The notes beneath the pieces were generated by a model that had not been told where the DNA came from, searched no databases, and saw nothing but the letters and a program-made list of their open reading frames with translations. A DNA stretch of 64,000 bases from DASSJM01 sp036280655. GTDB lineage: Bacteria; Actinomycetota; UBA4738; HRBIN12. Positions 40,784-52,471 of this stretch are shown piece by piece; the first letter of the stretch is position 1, and each line of letters starts with the position of its first letter. Location of the stretch: the NCBI GenBank assembly GCA_036280655.1, contig DASUQI010000020.1, positions 62,001-126,000 on the forward strand. Reading direction: 5' to 3'. Position numbers and translations under genes: made by a program.

Positions 40784-40849
40784 ACCGTAGCGCCTCAGTT
40801 CCCTCTCGATCCTCGTCGATGGCCCCGTCCCGTGGGGGACCGATGGCCG
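40784..40849 (-). promoter_or_regulatory. DevR-type promoter of gdhA
   Basis: -10 TACGGT (40784-40789, minus strand), proximal box 40813-40826 (minus strand GGGGCCATCGACGA) at -42.5, distal box 40836-40849 (GGGACCGATGGCCG) 23 bp further upstream. Confidence 0.6.
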
Positions 40850-40903
40850 GCCCGAAGCGTTGCATCCGGAGAGCGCTCGTAGGGGGTCGCTCGCGCCCGA
40901 GCG

Positions 40904-42643
40904 TCAGACGGCGGTGTAAGGGAGGTAGCGGGGCTGCCACATCATCGCGTCCACGGCCTTCTCGAGCTCGTCGTCGCCGAGATGGCGGCCGACACCCTCC
41001 TCTCGCGCGGCTCTCGCGACCTCGATCGCGACCGCTCTGGAAACCAGGCGAAGGTCGGACTGGCTCGGATACAGCGCCCCATGTCGGAGTCGCTCGTCCG
41101 GCGTGGCAGCGGCCAACGCATCGCTCGCAACGAGGAACATCTCGTCCGTGATCACTCGGGCTTCCGCGACCACGGCCCCGAGTCCGATGCCGGGGAAACA
41201 GAAGGCGTTGTTCGCCTGGCCGATCAGGTGCGTCCGATCGCCGCGGACGACGGCCTCGAACGGGCTGCCGGTCGCGACGATGGCTCGTCCCTGCGTCCAC
41301 TCCAGGACGTCCTCCGGCCGGGCCTCGGTCTTGGAGGTGGGGTTCGAGAGCGGGAGGATCACCGGGGTGGGGGTATGGGCAGCCATCTCTCGGATCGCGG
41401 TCTCGCCGAACGCGCCGGGCGAGCCGCTCGTGCCGATCAAGAACGTCGGATGGACGCGCCGAACGACGGCCTCGAGCCCGTACCGCTCGCCGGGAACGAA
41501 GCCGTAGGTCGCCATGGCATCAGCTCCGAGTGCGAATTCCTCCTTGTCGGCGTCCAGTCGCTCGCGGCCGAGGTACGTCAGGCCGCGAGAGTCGAGCTGG
41601 ACGATGGCGCTGTGGATGAGGTCCTCGGGCGCGCCCTCCCGGCGGAGCCGAGCCCGGAGGAGGCGTGCGATCCCGATCCCCGCCGCCCCGGCGCCGAGGA
41701 ACACGGATCGCGACGCGGCGAGCGGCCCGCCCGTCACCCGAAGCGCCGACGTGATCCCGGCCATCACGACCGCGGCCGTGCCCTGGATGTCGTCGTTCAA
41801 GCTCGTGATCCGGTGCCGGTAGCGATCGAGCAGGCGGATCGCGTTGTGCTGCTTGAAGTCCTCCCATTGGAGGACCGCGTGCGGGAAGACCTCGATCACG
41901 CCCTCGACGAAGGCCTCGATGAACTCGAGGTACTCGATACCCCGCAGGCGCGGGTGTGGATAGCCGAAGTAGTCCGGGTCGGCGAGCAGCGCCTCGTTGT
42001 CGGTCCCCACGTCGAGGGAGACGGGCAGCGTGAGCGCCGGATGGATCCCTGCTCCCGCCGTGTACAGCGCGAGCTTCCCGACGGGGATCCCCATGCCGCC
42101 GGCGCCCTGGTCGCCGAGCCCGAGGATCCGCTCGTTGTCGGTCGCGACGATCAGGCGGACGTCATCGTGCCGCGCGTTCGCCAGCAGATCGGGGATCCGA
42201 TCGATGTCGTCGGGAGTGAGCCAGAGTCCACGGGGCCTGCGCATGATGTGGCTGTATCCCTGGCAGGCGCGACCGACGACCGGCGTGTAGACGATCGGCA
42301 TCAGCTCCTGGAGATGTGCGAGCAGGAGCGCATAGAACAGCGTCTCGTTCCGATCCTGGAGCGCTGCGAGCCCGATGAAGCGCTCGAGGTCGTCCCGTTT
42401 GCGGCGATTCTTGGCGAGCTCGAGCCTCACCTGCTCGTCGAGCGAACGGACCCGTGGAGGCAGGAGCCCGCGGAGGCCGAACATCTCGCGCTCCTCCTCG
42501 GTGAACGCGGTGTCCTTGTTGAGGAGGGGTTGCTCGAGGAGCTCATGCCCGCGCTGGTGAACCGGCACCGAACTCCGTCCCGTCCGCAGAGCGTCGACCC
42601 ATGTGCGTTCGTCAGTCCGCTCACGCTCGATCGTCGCGCTCAT
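40904..42643 (-). CDS. NAD-type malic enzyme
   Basis: 579 residues, long bacterial malic-enzyme class. Key blocks: PIVYTPVVGRACQGYSHI, VATDNERILGLGDQGAGGMGIPVGKLALYTA, TSLNDDIQGTAAVVMAG, VFLGAGAAGIGIARLL (NAD turn) and LIGTSGSPGAFGE. It decarboxylates malate to pyruvate and makes NAD(P)H, feeding PFOR. The ATG overlaps the pntB stop (ATGA at 42640-42643), so it is cotranscribed with the transhydrogenase and can pass NADH to it. Confidence 0.93.
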   Translation of the reverse strand: MSATIERERTDERTWVDALRTGRSSVPVHQRGHELLEQPLLNKDTAFTEEEREMFGLRGLLPPRVRSLDEQVRLELAKNRRKRDDLERFIGLAALQDRNETLFYALLLAHLQELMPIVYTPVVGRACQGYSHIMRRPRGLWLTPDDIDRIPDLLANARHDDVRLIVATDNERILGLGDQGAGGMGIPVGKLALYTAGAGIHPALTLPVSLDVGTDNEALLADPDYFGYPHPRLRGIEYLEFIEAFVEGVIEVFPHAVLQWEDFKQHNAIRLLDRYRHRITSLNDDIQGTAAVVMAGITSALRVTGGPLAASRSVFLGAGAAGIGIARLLRARLRREGAPEDLIHSAIVQLDSRGLTYLGRERLDADKEEFALGADAMATYGFVPGERYGLEAVVRRVHPTFLIGTSGSPGAFGETAIREMAAHTPTPVILPLSNPTSKTEARPEDVLEWTQGRAIVATGSPFEAVVRGDRTHLIGQANNAFCFPGIGLGAVVAEARVITDEMFLVASDALAAATPDERLRHGALYPSQSDLRLVSRAVAIEVARAAREEGVGRHLGDDELEKAVDAMMWQPRYLPYTAV

Positions 42644-44049
42644 GCCGCAGCCACCTCCCTCACGGGCAGCTTCGAGAGCTCGTCGACCACCCTGCCGATG
42701 ACGTCCTTCGCGTCGCCGAAGAGCATCTGCGTCTTGTCGAGGTAGAAGAGATCGTTCTCGACGCCGGCGAAGCCCGAGCGCATCGAGCGCTTCACGACGA
42801 TGATCGACGCCGCCGCGTCGACGTCGAGGATCGGCATCCCGTAGATGGGACTCGTCCTGTCGGTGCGCGCCGCCGGGTTCACGACGTCGTTCGCCCCGAT
42901 CACCAGGACGACGTCGGTCTGGGGGAGCTCGGGGTTGATCGACTCGAGGTCGAAGAGCCGGTCGTAGGGAACGTTCGCCTCTGCGAGCAGGACGTTCATG
43001 TGTCCAGGCATCCTCCCGGCCACCGGGTGGATCGCGAACCTGACCTCCACCCCCCGGCTCAGGAGCGCATCGCCGAGCTCGCGAACCTTGTGCTGGGCCT
43101 GGGCGGCGGCCATCCCGTATCCGGGCACCACCACGACCGATCGGGCGGCATCGAGCAGGAACGCGGTCTCCTCCGGATCGACGCTCCGGACGGGACGGTG
43201 CTCGATCGTCCCCTCGGCTCCGGCCTCTGCCCCGAAGCCGCCGAACAGGACGTTCAGGAACGAGCGGTTCATCGCCTTGCACATCACGATCGACAGGAAC
43301 AGGCCGCTCGAGCCGTCGAGGGCGCCGGCGACGATCAGCAGCTTGTTGTCGAGCACGAAGCCCATCATCGAAGCCGAGAGTCCGGCGAAGCTGTTGAGGA
43401 GCGAGATCACGGTGGGCATGTCGGCGCCGCCGATCCGGATCACGAGCATCACGCCGAACACCAGCGAGAACACGACCACGGCCGGGAACAGGGCGGTCGC
43501 TCCGGGGTTCGCCACGAGCAGGCCGACCATGATGAGCGCCGCTCCCAGGATCGAGAGGTTCACGAGGTTTTGACCGCGGTACACCCATGGCCGGTCTCGG
43601 ACGATCCCTTGCAGCTTGCCGGCCGCGACGAGCGATCCGGTGAACGTCAGGAAGCCGAGGACGACCTCCAGACCGAGGGTCACCATCGTGGTCGCGTCGA
43701 TCTCGGGTCGCCGGAGGTAGAACTCCGCGGTGCCGACGAGGCCGGCCGCCAGGGCGCCGAAGGCATGGGAGAGCGCCGTCCTCTGGGGCACCGCGGTCAT
43801 CGGGACCAGGAGGCCCAGCGGCACGCCGAGCGCGACGCCGGCCACGATCGCGATCGCGATCCACCGGAACTCGACGATCTCGAACTCGAAGAGCGTCGCA
43901 ACGACCGCCACGAGCATCCCGACCTCGCCCGTCCGGACGCCGCGCCTGGCCGTCGTCGGGTGGGACAGCCACTTCAACGCCAGCACGAAGCACGCCGCGG
44001 CGAACAGATAGGCAAGCGGGAGGAGCGTGTCGTTCACGATCTCGCTCAC
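42640..44049 (-). CDS. pntB: NAD(P) transhydrogenase subunit beta
   Basis: 469 residues from GTG 44049. An N-terminal membrane domain of about eight spans (including IRIGGADMPTVISLLNSFAGLSASMMGFVL) and the C-terminal NADP(H) domain (VVVVPGYGMAAAQAQHKVREL, HPVAGRMPGHMNVLLAEANVPYD, VLVIGANDVVNPAA). It couples proton movement to hydride transfer between NADH and NADP+. GTGA overlap with the upstream alpha-2 subunit and ATGA overlap with the malic enzyme. Confidence 0.95.
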   Translation of the reverse strand: MSEIVNDTLLPLAYLFAAACFVLALKWLSHPTTARRGVRTGEVGMLVAVVATLFEFEIVEFRWIAIAIVAGVALGVPLGLLVPMTAVPQRTALSHAFGALAAGLVGTAEFYLRRPEIDATTMVTLGLEVVLGFLTFTGSLVAAGKLQGIVRDRPWVYRGQNLVNLSILGAALIMVGLLVANPGATALFPAVVVFSLVFGVMLVIRIGGADMPTVISLLNSFAGLSASMMGFVLDNKLLIVAGALDGSSGLFLSIVMCKAMNRSFLNVLFGGFGAEAGAEGTIEHRPVRSVDPEETAFLLDAARSVVVVPGYGMAAAQAQHKVRELGDALLSRGVEVRFAIHPVAGRMPGHMNVLLAEANVPYDRLFDLESINPELPQTDVVLVIGANDVVNPAARTDRTSPIYGMPILDVDAAASIIVVKRSMRSGFAGVENDLFYLDKTQMLFGDAKDVIGRVVDELSKLPVREVAAA

Positions 44050-44369
44050 GGCGGCACTCCCGTCGGGTCTCGTGGGGCATCGCGCGCCTCGCGACGCTTG
44101 AACATCTTCAGCATGCGGTCGGTGATCAGGAACCCGGACACGATGTTCGTCGTCGATGCGAACACCGCGATGGCTCCGAGGACGGTGGCGAACGCCGCCT
44201 CTCCTGCACCCGCGAGGATCAGCGAGCCCACGATCGAGATGGCCGACAAGGCGTTCGTGAGCGACATCAGCGGTGTGTGAAGCAGGCCGGGGACCCGCGT
44301 GATGACCGCGTACCCCAGGAACGACGCCAGGACGAAGATGAACAGACTGATCTCGAGCGTCTCAGACAT
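44046..44369 (-). CDS. pntAB: NAD(P) transhydrogenase subunit alpha part 2 (membrane)
   Basis: 107 residues with three or four spans (LFIFVLASFLGYAVITRVPGLLHTPLMSLTNALS is the family signature). The split alpha subunit (soluble PntAA plus membrane PntAB) is the form usual in actinobacteria and alphaproteobacteria. ATG 44369 lies eight bases inside the 3' end of pntAA. The C-terminal tail is charged (KMFKRREARDAPRDP). Confidence 0.93.
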   Translation of the reverse strand: MSETLEISLFIFVLASFLGYAVITRVPGLLHTPLMSLTNALSAISIVGSLILAGAGEAAFATVLGAIAVFASTTNIVSGFLITDRMLKMFKRREARDAPRDPTGVPP

Positions 44370-45537
44370 CGCGCGCCTCCTCGAGCGCCTCGAGGACACG
44401 TGGATGGACGACCTCCCCGGCGCTCGCGACCAGCGTGGCGCGGACGATCTCGTCCTCCTCGTCCACCACGATCCGTCCGTCCTTCGTTATCAGACCGAGG
44501 AACGCGGCCGCGTTCTTCGCGTACATCAGGCTCGCGTCGTGGGGAACGGTCGCCGGCAGGTTGGTCGGCCCGAGGATCGAGACCCCGTTCTCGGTGTGGA
44601 TCGTTTCGTCGCGCCGGGTGAGCTCGCAGTTGCCGCCGCGCTCTGCCGCGCAGTCGACGATCACGGCCCCGGGATGCATCCCGGCGACCGCATCGGCCGT
44701 GATCAGGACCGGAGCGCCCGCGCCGGGGATGAACGCGGTCGTGACCACCACGTCGACGCCCGCGACGACCGTGGAGAGCAGCTCCTGCTGACGCCGATAG
44801 AAGGCGTCGCCGAGCTCCTTCGCGTATCCGCTCTTGTCCTCGGCGTCCGCGGGCGCAAGAGGAAGCAGGACGCTCCGCGCACCGAGGCTCTCGATCTCCT
44901 CCTGCGCGGCGGGACGAACGTCGTACGCCTGCACGAGGGCGCCGAGCCGACGGGCCGTGGCGATCGCCTGGAGCCCCGCGACCCCGGCGCCGATCACGAA
45001 CACCTGGGCCGGCGGGATGGTGCCGGCAGCGGTGGTGAGCATCGGGAACAGCTTCGGCAGATGGTGGGCCGCCAGCAGGGCGGCGCGGTAGCCGGCCACC
45101 GTCGCCTGCGATGAGAGGGCGTCCATCGGTTGGGCACGGGTGATCCGCGGCATGAGATCGAGCGCGAACGCCACGAGCTTCGCCTCGGCCGCCGCGCGGA
45201 CCGCGCCGGGCGAGCCCAGCGGGTCGGCCATCCCGATCACGACCTGGTCGGGGTGGGAGTCCGCCGGCCCGAGCCCGTCCGCGCCCCATCCACGCACGCG
45301 CACGACGATGTCCGCCTCGAGGATGTCCGCTCGGCGGCCGAGTCGGGCCCCGTGGGTCTCGTACGCGTCGTCTGGGAAGCCGGCGGACGCGCCGGCACCC
45401 CGCTCGACCAAGACCTCGAGACCCGATCGCGTGAGTTGCGGGACAACCGCGGGAACGATCGCGACCCGGGTCTCGCCGGCGTCGGTCTCGCGAGCCACGC
45501 CGACGGAGGTCGGCGGCCGCTCCGCATCGAGGGTCAT
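44362..45537 (-). CDS. pntAA: NAD(P) transhydrogenase subunit alpha part 1 (NAD-binding)
   Basis: 391 residues. The N-terminal domain begins VGVARETDAGETRVAIVP; the NAD domain has VFVIGAGVAGLQAIATARRLGA and VVTTAFIPGAGAPVLIT; later SILGPTNLPATVPHDASLMYAKN. ATG 45537 has GGGAGG six bases upstream. It follows the 113-residue leader gene by 14 bp. Confidence 0.95.
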   Translation of the reverse strand: MTLDAERPPTSVGVARETDAGETRVAIVPAVVPQLTRSGLEVLVERGAGASAGFPDDAYETHGARLGRRADILEADIVVRVRGWGADGLGPADSHPDQVVIGMADPLGSPGAVRAAAEAKLVAFALDLMPRITRAQPMDALSSQATVAGYRAALLAAHHLPKLFPMLTTAAGTIPPAQVFVIGAGVAGLQAIATARRLGALVQAYDVRPAAQEEIESLGARSVLLPLAPADAEDKSGYAKELGDAFYRRQQELLSTVVAGVDVVVTTAFIPGAGAPVLITADAVAGMHPGAVIVDCAAERGGNCELTRRDETIHTENGVSILGPTNLPATVPHDASLMYAKNAAAFLGLITKDGRIVVDEEDEIVRATLVASAGEVVHPRVLEALEEARDV

Positions 45538-45551
45538 GACGACCTCCCGGT

Positions 45552-45893
45552 TCAGCCGGTGAGCTGGCGGGCTCGCATGGAGTGCTGGAAGATGGCCCAG
45601 CCCTCGAAGTCCTCGGTCTCGGCGCCACGATCTTCCGCGATGAAGTCGTCCGCCAGGTCGAGGATCTCCGCGTCGTCCAGCCCGTAGCGGTGCAAGGTCT
45701 CGCGGGCCTCGTTCGCCAGCAGGTGGGCGCATTCGGTCTCGCACGCGACCGGGTGTCGGTGCCCGGGTGTCCCCCCGGGCTCGGACCGTCGATCAGCGAG
45801 CGGTCCGACGGGTAGGTCGTGCGGGACCGGATGATCCTCGTGGCGGAGTGCTCTGCGGTGCCGGCCCCTGCTCCAGATGTGGTGGCGGGTCAC
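45552..45893 (-). CDS. Small protein at the head of the transhydrogenase operon
   Basis: 113 residues from GTG 45893. The first half is basic and His-rich (MTRHHIWSRGRHRRALRHEDH, starting from GTG); the second half is acidic and helical (CETECAHLLANEARETLHRYG, then AEILDLADDFIAED) with two cysteines four residues apart, and ends FEGWAIFQHSMRARQ. No family recognised. It precedes pntAA by 14 bp and carries the operon's DevR-type promoter. Possibly a small regulator or redox adaptor; unproven. Confidence 0.55.
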   Translation of the reverse strand: MTRHHIWSRGRHRRALRHEDHPVPHDLPVGPLADRRSEPGGTPGHRHPVACETECAHLLANEARETLHRYGLDDAEILDLADDFIAEDRGAETEDFEGWAIFQHSMRARQLTG

Positions 45894-45932
45894 CGGTGTC
45901 ACCCCCTTCGAGACCTCTTCGGTCTCATCTGA

Positions 45933-45998
45933 AGTATCTGGTCGCACGGAGTCCCCGGAGGGGGTCATCCGGCCCAGCTTGCCTGGGCCACGCGGCGC
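45933..45998 (-). promoter_or_regulatory. DevR-type promoter of the transhydrogenase/malic-enzyme operon
   Basis: Proximal box 45962-45975 (GGGTCATCCGGCCC, a full match) at -42.5 from the start predicted by GATACT (45933-45938, minus strand). Distal box 45985-45998 (GGGCCACGCGGCGC) 23 bp further. Confidence 0.65.
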
Positions 45999-46025
45999 TC
46001 GGGTGTGATGGCGCGGCCGTGGTCG

Positions 46026-47059
46026 TTACGTCTGGACCGAGCCCGGGATCCCTCGCCAGTCGTAGGGGCTCACGTAGCTCACGAGCATCTGCACGTAGTT
46101 CGACCGGGCGTACGCGATGGGGTCGGGGACGTTCGCCTGGCTCGCGCTCCCCTTGAGCTGTTCGATGCTCGCGTAGTCGTGTTCCTCCAGCCACGCTCCG
46201 AGGCCCTCGAGGACCTTCCCCAGGTGCTCGGGGCCGTGACGGAACAGCGCGCTCGCCATCATCGTCACGTCGGCGCCTGCGAGCAAGAGCTTCACCGCGT
46301 CCTCGGCCGACCAGACGCCGGTGGTCGCCGCGAGCGAGCACGACACGCGTCCGTGCAGGATCGCGATCCAGCGCAGCGGCAGTCGGAGCTCGTCGCTCGT
46401 CGACAGCTGCAGCCGGGTGTCCACCTCGAGCGTGTCGAGGTCGATATCCGGCTGGAGGAACCGATTGAAGAGCACGAGCCCGTCGGCCCCGGCCTCGTCG
46501 AGCCGGCGTGCCATGTTCGCCATCGACGAGAAGTACGGCCCCACCTTGACGGCAAGCGGGATCGTGATGCTCTCGCGGACCGCCGCCACGAGGTCGAGGT
46601 ACCGGCGCTCCACCTCTCCACCACTCTCATCCGGATCCGATGCGACGAAGTACACGTTGAGCTCGAGCGCGTCGGCGCCGGCATCTTCGATCAGCTTCGC
46701 GTACCGGACCCAACCGCCATCGGTGGCGCCGTTCAACGAGCCGATCACCGGGATCTCGAGCTCCTTGCGGCACGCCTCGAGGTACCGGAGGTACTCGTCG
46801 GGACCCGTGTTGTAGTCCTCGAGCTCGGGAACGTACGAGAGGGCCTCGGGGAAGGACTCTGCCCCTGTCTCGATCACGCGGTGGGTCTGCAGCTCGTCGT
46901 GTTCGATCTGCTCCTCGAACAGGGACTGCATCACGACCGCCGACGCACCGGCATCCTGCAATCGCCGAAGGGTGTCGATCCTCGCCGAGAGGGTGGAGGC
47001 CGACGGCACCAGCGGGTTCGAGAGTTCGAGCCCCAGATAGGTCGTTCGAAGGTCCACGC

Positions 47060-47063
<4 letters not shown>
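46026..47063 (-). CDS. Dihydroorotate-dehydrogenase-like flavoprotein
   Basis: 345 residues, an FMN TIM-barrel related to DHOD: LGLELSNPLVPSASTLS, PVIGSLNGATDGGWVRYAKLIEDAGADALELNVYF, PLAVKVGPYFSSMANMARRLDEAGADGLVLFNRF and TTGVWSAEDAVKLLLAGADVTMMASALFRHGP. DHOD-like proteins of this type commonly sit next to PFOR genes and are not the pyrimidine enzyme. The ATG overlaps the PFOR stop (ATGA at 47060-47063), so the two are coupled. The substrate is unknown. Confidence 0.85.
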
Positions 47064-50680
<3,617 letters not shown>

Positions 50681-50696
50681 CGCTCCTCCTCACGGC

Positions 50697-50762
50697 AGGA
50701 TGCGCGTGAGCGAGGCGCTTGGCCGAAGGCTCTCGACCCGTCGCCGGGGGGCCGTTCGGCCC
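50697..50762 (-). promoter_or_regulatory. DevR-type promoter of the PFOR operon
   Basis: Distal box 50749-50762 is the ideal GGGCCGTTCGGCCC. Proximal box 50726-50739 (AAGGCTCTCGACCC) lies 23 bp nearer and is at -42.5 from the start predicted by CATCCT (50697-50702, minus strand). Confidence 0.65.
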
Positions 50763-50769
50763 CTCTCGC

Positions 50770-51450
50770 TCAGCCCTGGGACCCGGGCGTGGTCGTGTGT
50801 CGCGCGAGGTAGGCGGCCGCCTCGGCCCGCCTGGCCACCTCGAGCTTCGACAGGATGCTCGAAACGTAGTTCTTGACCGTCTTCTCGGCGAGGCTGAGCT
50901 CGTCGCCGATCTCCTTGTTCGTCTTGCCGTCGGCGACCAGCGAGAGGATCCGCTCCTCCTGGGGTGAGAGCCGGGCTAGGCGTTCGTCCTTCATGAGGTG
51001 CTTGCCTCGGCGGAGGCGATCCAGTACCGAGCTCGTGACGGCGGGGTCGAGGAGGCTCTCGCCCTTCCCGACGGTCCGGATCGCCCGGACGAGCTCGCCG
51101 CCCTTGACCTCCTTCAGGACGTAGCCGGAAGCGCCGGCCATGATCGAGGCGAAGAGGGCCTCGTCGTCGGCGAACGACGTGAGCATCACGACGCGGGTGT
51201 TGGGGTGCTTGGCGAGGATCTCCCGGGTCGCCTCGATCCCGCTGCCGTCGGCGAGGCGCACGTCCATCACCACGACGTCGGGACGGGACCGGTCGGCCTC
51301 GTCGATCGCCTCTCGGACGGAGCCGGCTTCCGCGGTCACGACGATGTCCTCGGTCGCCTGGAGGAGCGCCCTGATCCCGCCTCGCACGACCTCGTGGTCG
51401 TCGACCAGCAGGATCCGGAGCGGCGGCTTCTTCGAGGACTTCTCCGGCAC
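50770..51450 (-). CDS. devR: DevR/DosR-like NarL/FixJ response regulator
   Basis: 226 residues from GTG 51450. The receiver has DDH at 17-19, phospho-acceptor Asp63 in VVMDVRLADGSGIE and Lys113; GASGYVLKEVKGGELVRAI matches mycobacterial DevR closely. The HTH (about 155-215) contains LSLAEKTVKNYVSSILSKL; Lys190, Lys193 and Asn194 correspond to the DNA-contacting Lys179, Lys182 and Asn183 of M. tuberculosis DevR. Identical contact residues explain why GGGNC-type boxes surround the locus. It follows the SRPBCC gene by 9 bp, so the DevR-type promoter there makes it autoregulated. A separate -10 TAGGAT at 51457-51462 would give a leaderless mRNA. Confidence 0.9.
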   Translation of the reverse strand: MPEKSSKKPPLRILLVDDHEVVRGGIRALLQATEDIVVTAEAGSVREAIDEADRSRPDVVVMDVRLADGSGIEATREILAKHPNTRVVMLTSFADDEALFASIMAGASGYVLKEVKGGELVRAIRTVGKGESLLDPAVTSSVLDRLRRGKHLMKDERLARLSPQEERILSLVADGKTNKEIGDELSLAEKTVKNYVSSILSKLEVARRAEAAAYLARHTTTPGSQG

Positions 51451-51456
51451 GAGGGA

Positions 51457-51462
51457 ATCCTA
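51457..51462 (-). promoter_or_regulatory. Internal -10 TAGGAT of the devR-like gene
   Basis: TAGGAT on the minus strand lies seven bases before the GTG at 51450, with no ribosome-binding site between, so a basal leaderless devR transcript is plausible. No DevR box is in register with it. Confidence 0.4.
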
Positions 51463-51936
51463 CCCCCGGGGGGTGGAAGGCTCTCGTGCGTGCAGGTGTT
51501 CGGCGACGCCCTCGAGGAAGTCCTTGAGCGTGGCTTCGGCTACGCGGTGGAGCAGCGCGCGATCCAACACCCGGCCGACCACGCCCAGGGGGGCCTGGTA
51601 GCGGGCGCTGATCGACAACTGGGTGCGGGCGGACCCGAGCGCCGCCAGTTCGATGTCACCGTCGAGGCGCGGGAACAGCCACTGGGCCCCCGTCGCGCGC
51701 CAGGTGACGGGCAGGGCCATGACGGAGGATGTCCCCCGCGGTGCTCCGAGCTCGATCTCGACCTTCTTGTCGATCCGCCGACCCTCCGAGCCGAGACCGA
51801 CCTCCGCCAGCAGTCGGTGCCCACGATCCTCCGCGGCCTCCAGCATGCCGGGTATCCACCTGCTCGGGTCGTCGAGCAGTCCCGCCCGGACGGCCTCGAA
51901 CGGGAGAGCGAGCTCCACGTAGTAGCGCGCGAACAT
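51460..51936 (-). CDS. SRPBCC (START-like) family protein
   Basis: 158 residues with the SRPBCC pattern: an N-terminal strand (RYYVELALPFEAVRAGLLDDPSRWIPGML), the middle strands (RIDKKVEIELGAPRG, ISARYQAPLGVVGRVLDRAL) and the long C-terminal helix (LLHRVAEATLKDFLEGVAEHL). Such proteins bind a hydrophobic ligand. No Shine-Dalgarno; -10 CATCGT ends eight bases before the ATG, so it is leaderless. It is the promoter-proximal gene of the devR unit, the place occupied by the USP gene Rv3134c in M. tuberculosis. Confidence 0.75.
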   Translation of the reverse strand: MFARYYVELALPFEAVRAGLLDDPSRWIPGMLEAAEDRGHRLLAEVGLGSEGRRIDKKVEIELGAPRGTSSVMALPVTWRATGAQWLFPRLDGDIELAALGSARTQLSISARYQAPLGVVGRVLDRALLHRVAEATLKDFLEGVAEHLHAREPSTPRG

Positions 51937-51943
51937 GGCCCAC

Positions 51944-52009
51944 ACGATGCGCGATGGCCGTGCGACGTCAACGGGGCGAACGGCCCGTGGTGTTCGGGAC
52001 CTCGGCCTC
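51944..52009 (-). promoter_or_regulatory. DevR-type promoter of the SRPBCC-devR operon (autoregulation)
   Basis: -10 CATCGT (51944-51949, minus strand). Proximal box 51973-51986 (GGGGCGAACGGCCC) at -42.5; distal box 51996-52009 (GGGACCTCGGCCTC) 23 bp further. Both match the consensus well. Confidence 0.65.
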
Positions 52010-52033
52010 CAGACCGTGCCGGGGGAGGGGGTG

Positions 52034-52471
52034 ATGATCCCGTTCATGGGGACACACGGTCGAACGGTGCTGGTGGTCGAGTCATTCGCGGCCGAGCGCG
52101 AGCGCCTGGCTGCAGCGCTCGAGGACGACGGGTTCCTTGCCCTCTTGTGCCCCGGCCCATCGGAACCCGACTCCTCGTGCATCGGTTCACGCGGCGGCGC
52201 CTGCCCGCTCGAGGCCGAGGCATCGGTCGTGGTCCTCGACATGAGCATCGGGAGCGACGAGGCCATGTTGGGGACGCCGGCGGAAGACCTGCTGGGCATG
52301 TATCTGGAAGGCGGTCACCCGGTCGTCGCGCTCGACGATCATCGGCGCGGGGGAGAGCCGGGGCAACTGATCGCGATGCGGCGGCATCCCGAGACACGGG
52401 ATCTCCTCGCCGCGGTACGCCGGTTGGCACCCGACGCCGACGCTACGACCGCAACGGCAACTCGATCCTGA
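52034..52471 (+). CDS. Receiver-like protein, probably degenerate
   Basis: 145 residues. TVLVVESFAAERERLAAALEDDGF resembles the first strand and helix of a receiver domain but has VES where DD is usual. VVVLDMSIG gives a possible phospho-acceptor Asp. The middle has an insert with two cysteines (CPGPSEPDSSCIGSRGGACP). The C-terminal part (MRRHPETRDLLAAVRRLA) is like the last helix. It lies between the devR unit and devS, and its 3' end overlaps the kinase gene tail to tail by 29 bp. ATG 52034 has GGGGGAGGGGG upstream. It may be a phosphorylation-independent partner; unproven. Confidence 0.5.
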   Translation: MIPFMGTHGRTVLVVESFAAERERLAAALEDDGFLALLCPGPSEPDSSCIGSRGGACPLEAEASVVVLDMSIGSDEAMLGTPAEDLLGMYLEGGHPVVALDDHRRGGEPGQLIAMRRHPETRDLLAAVRRLAPDADATTATATRS

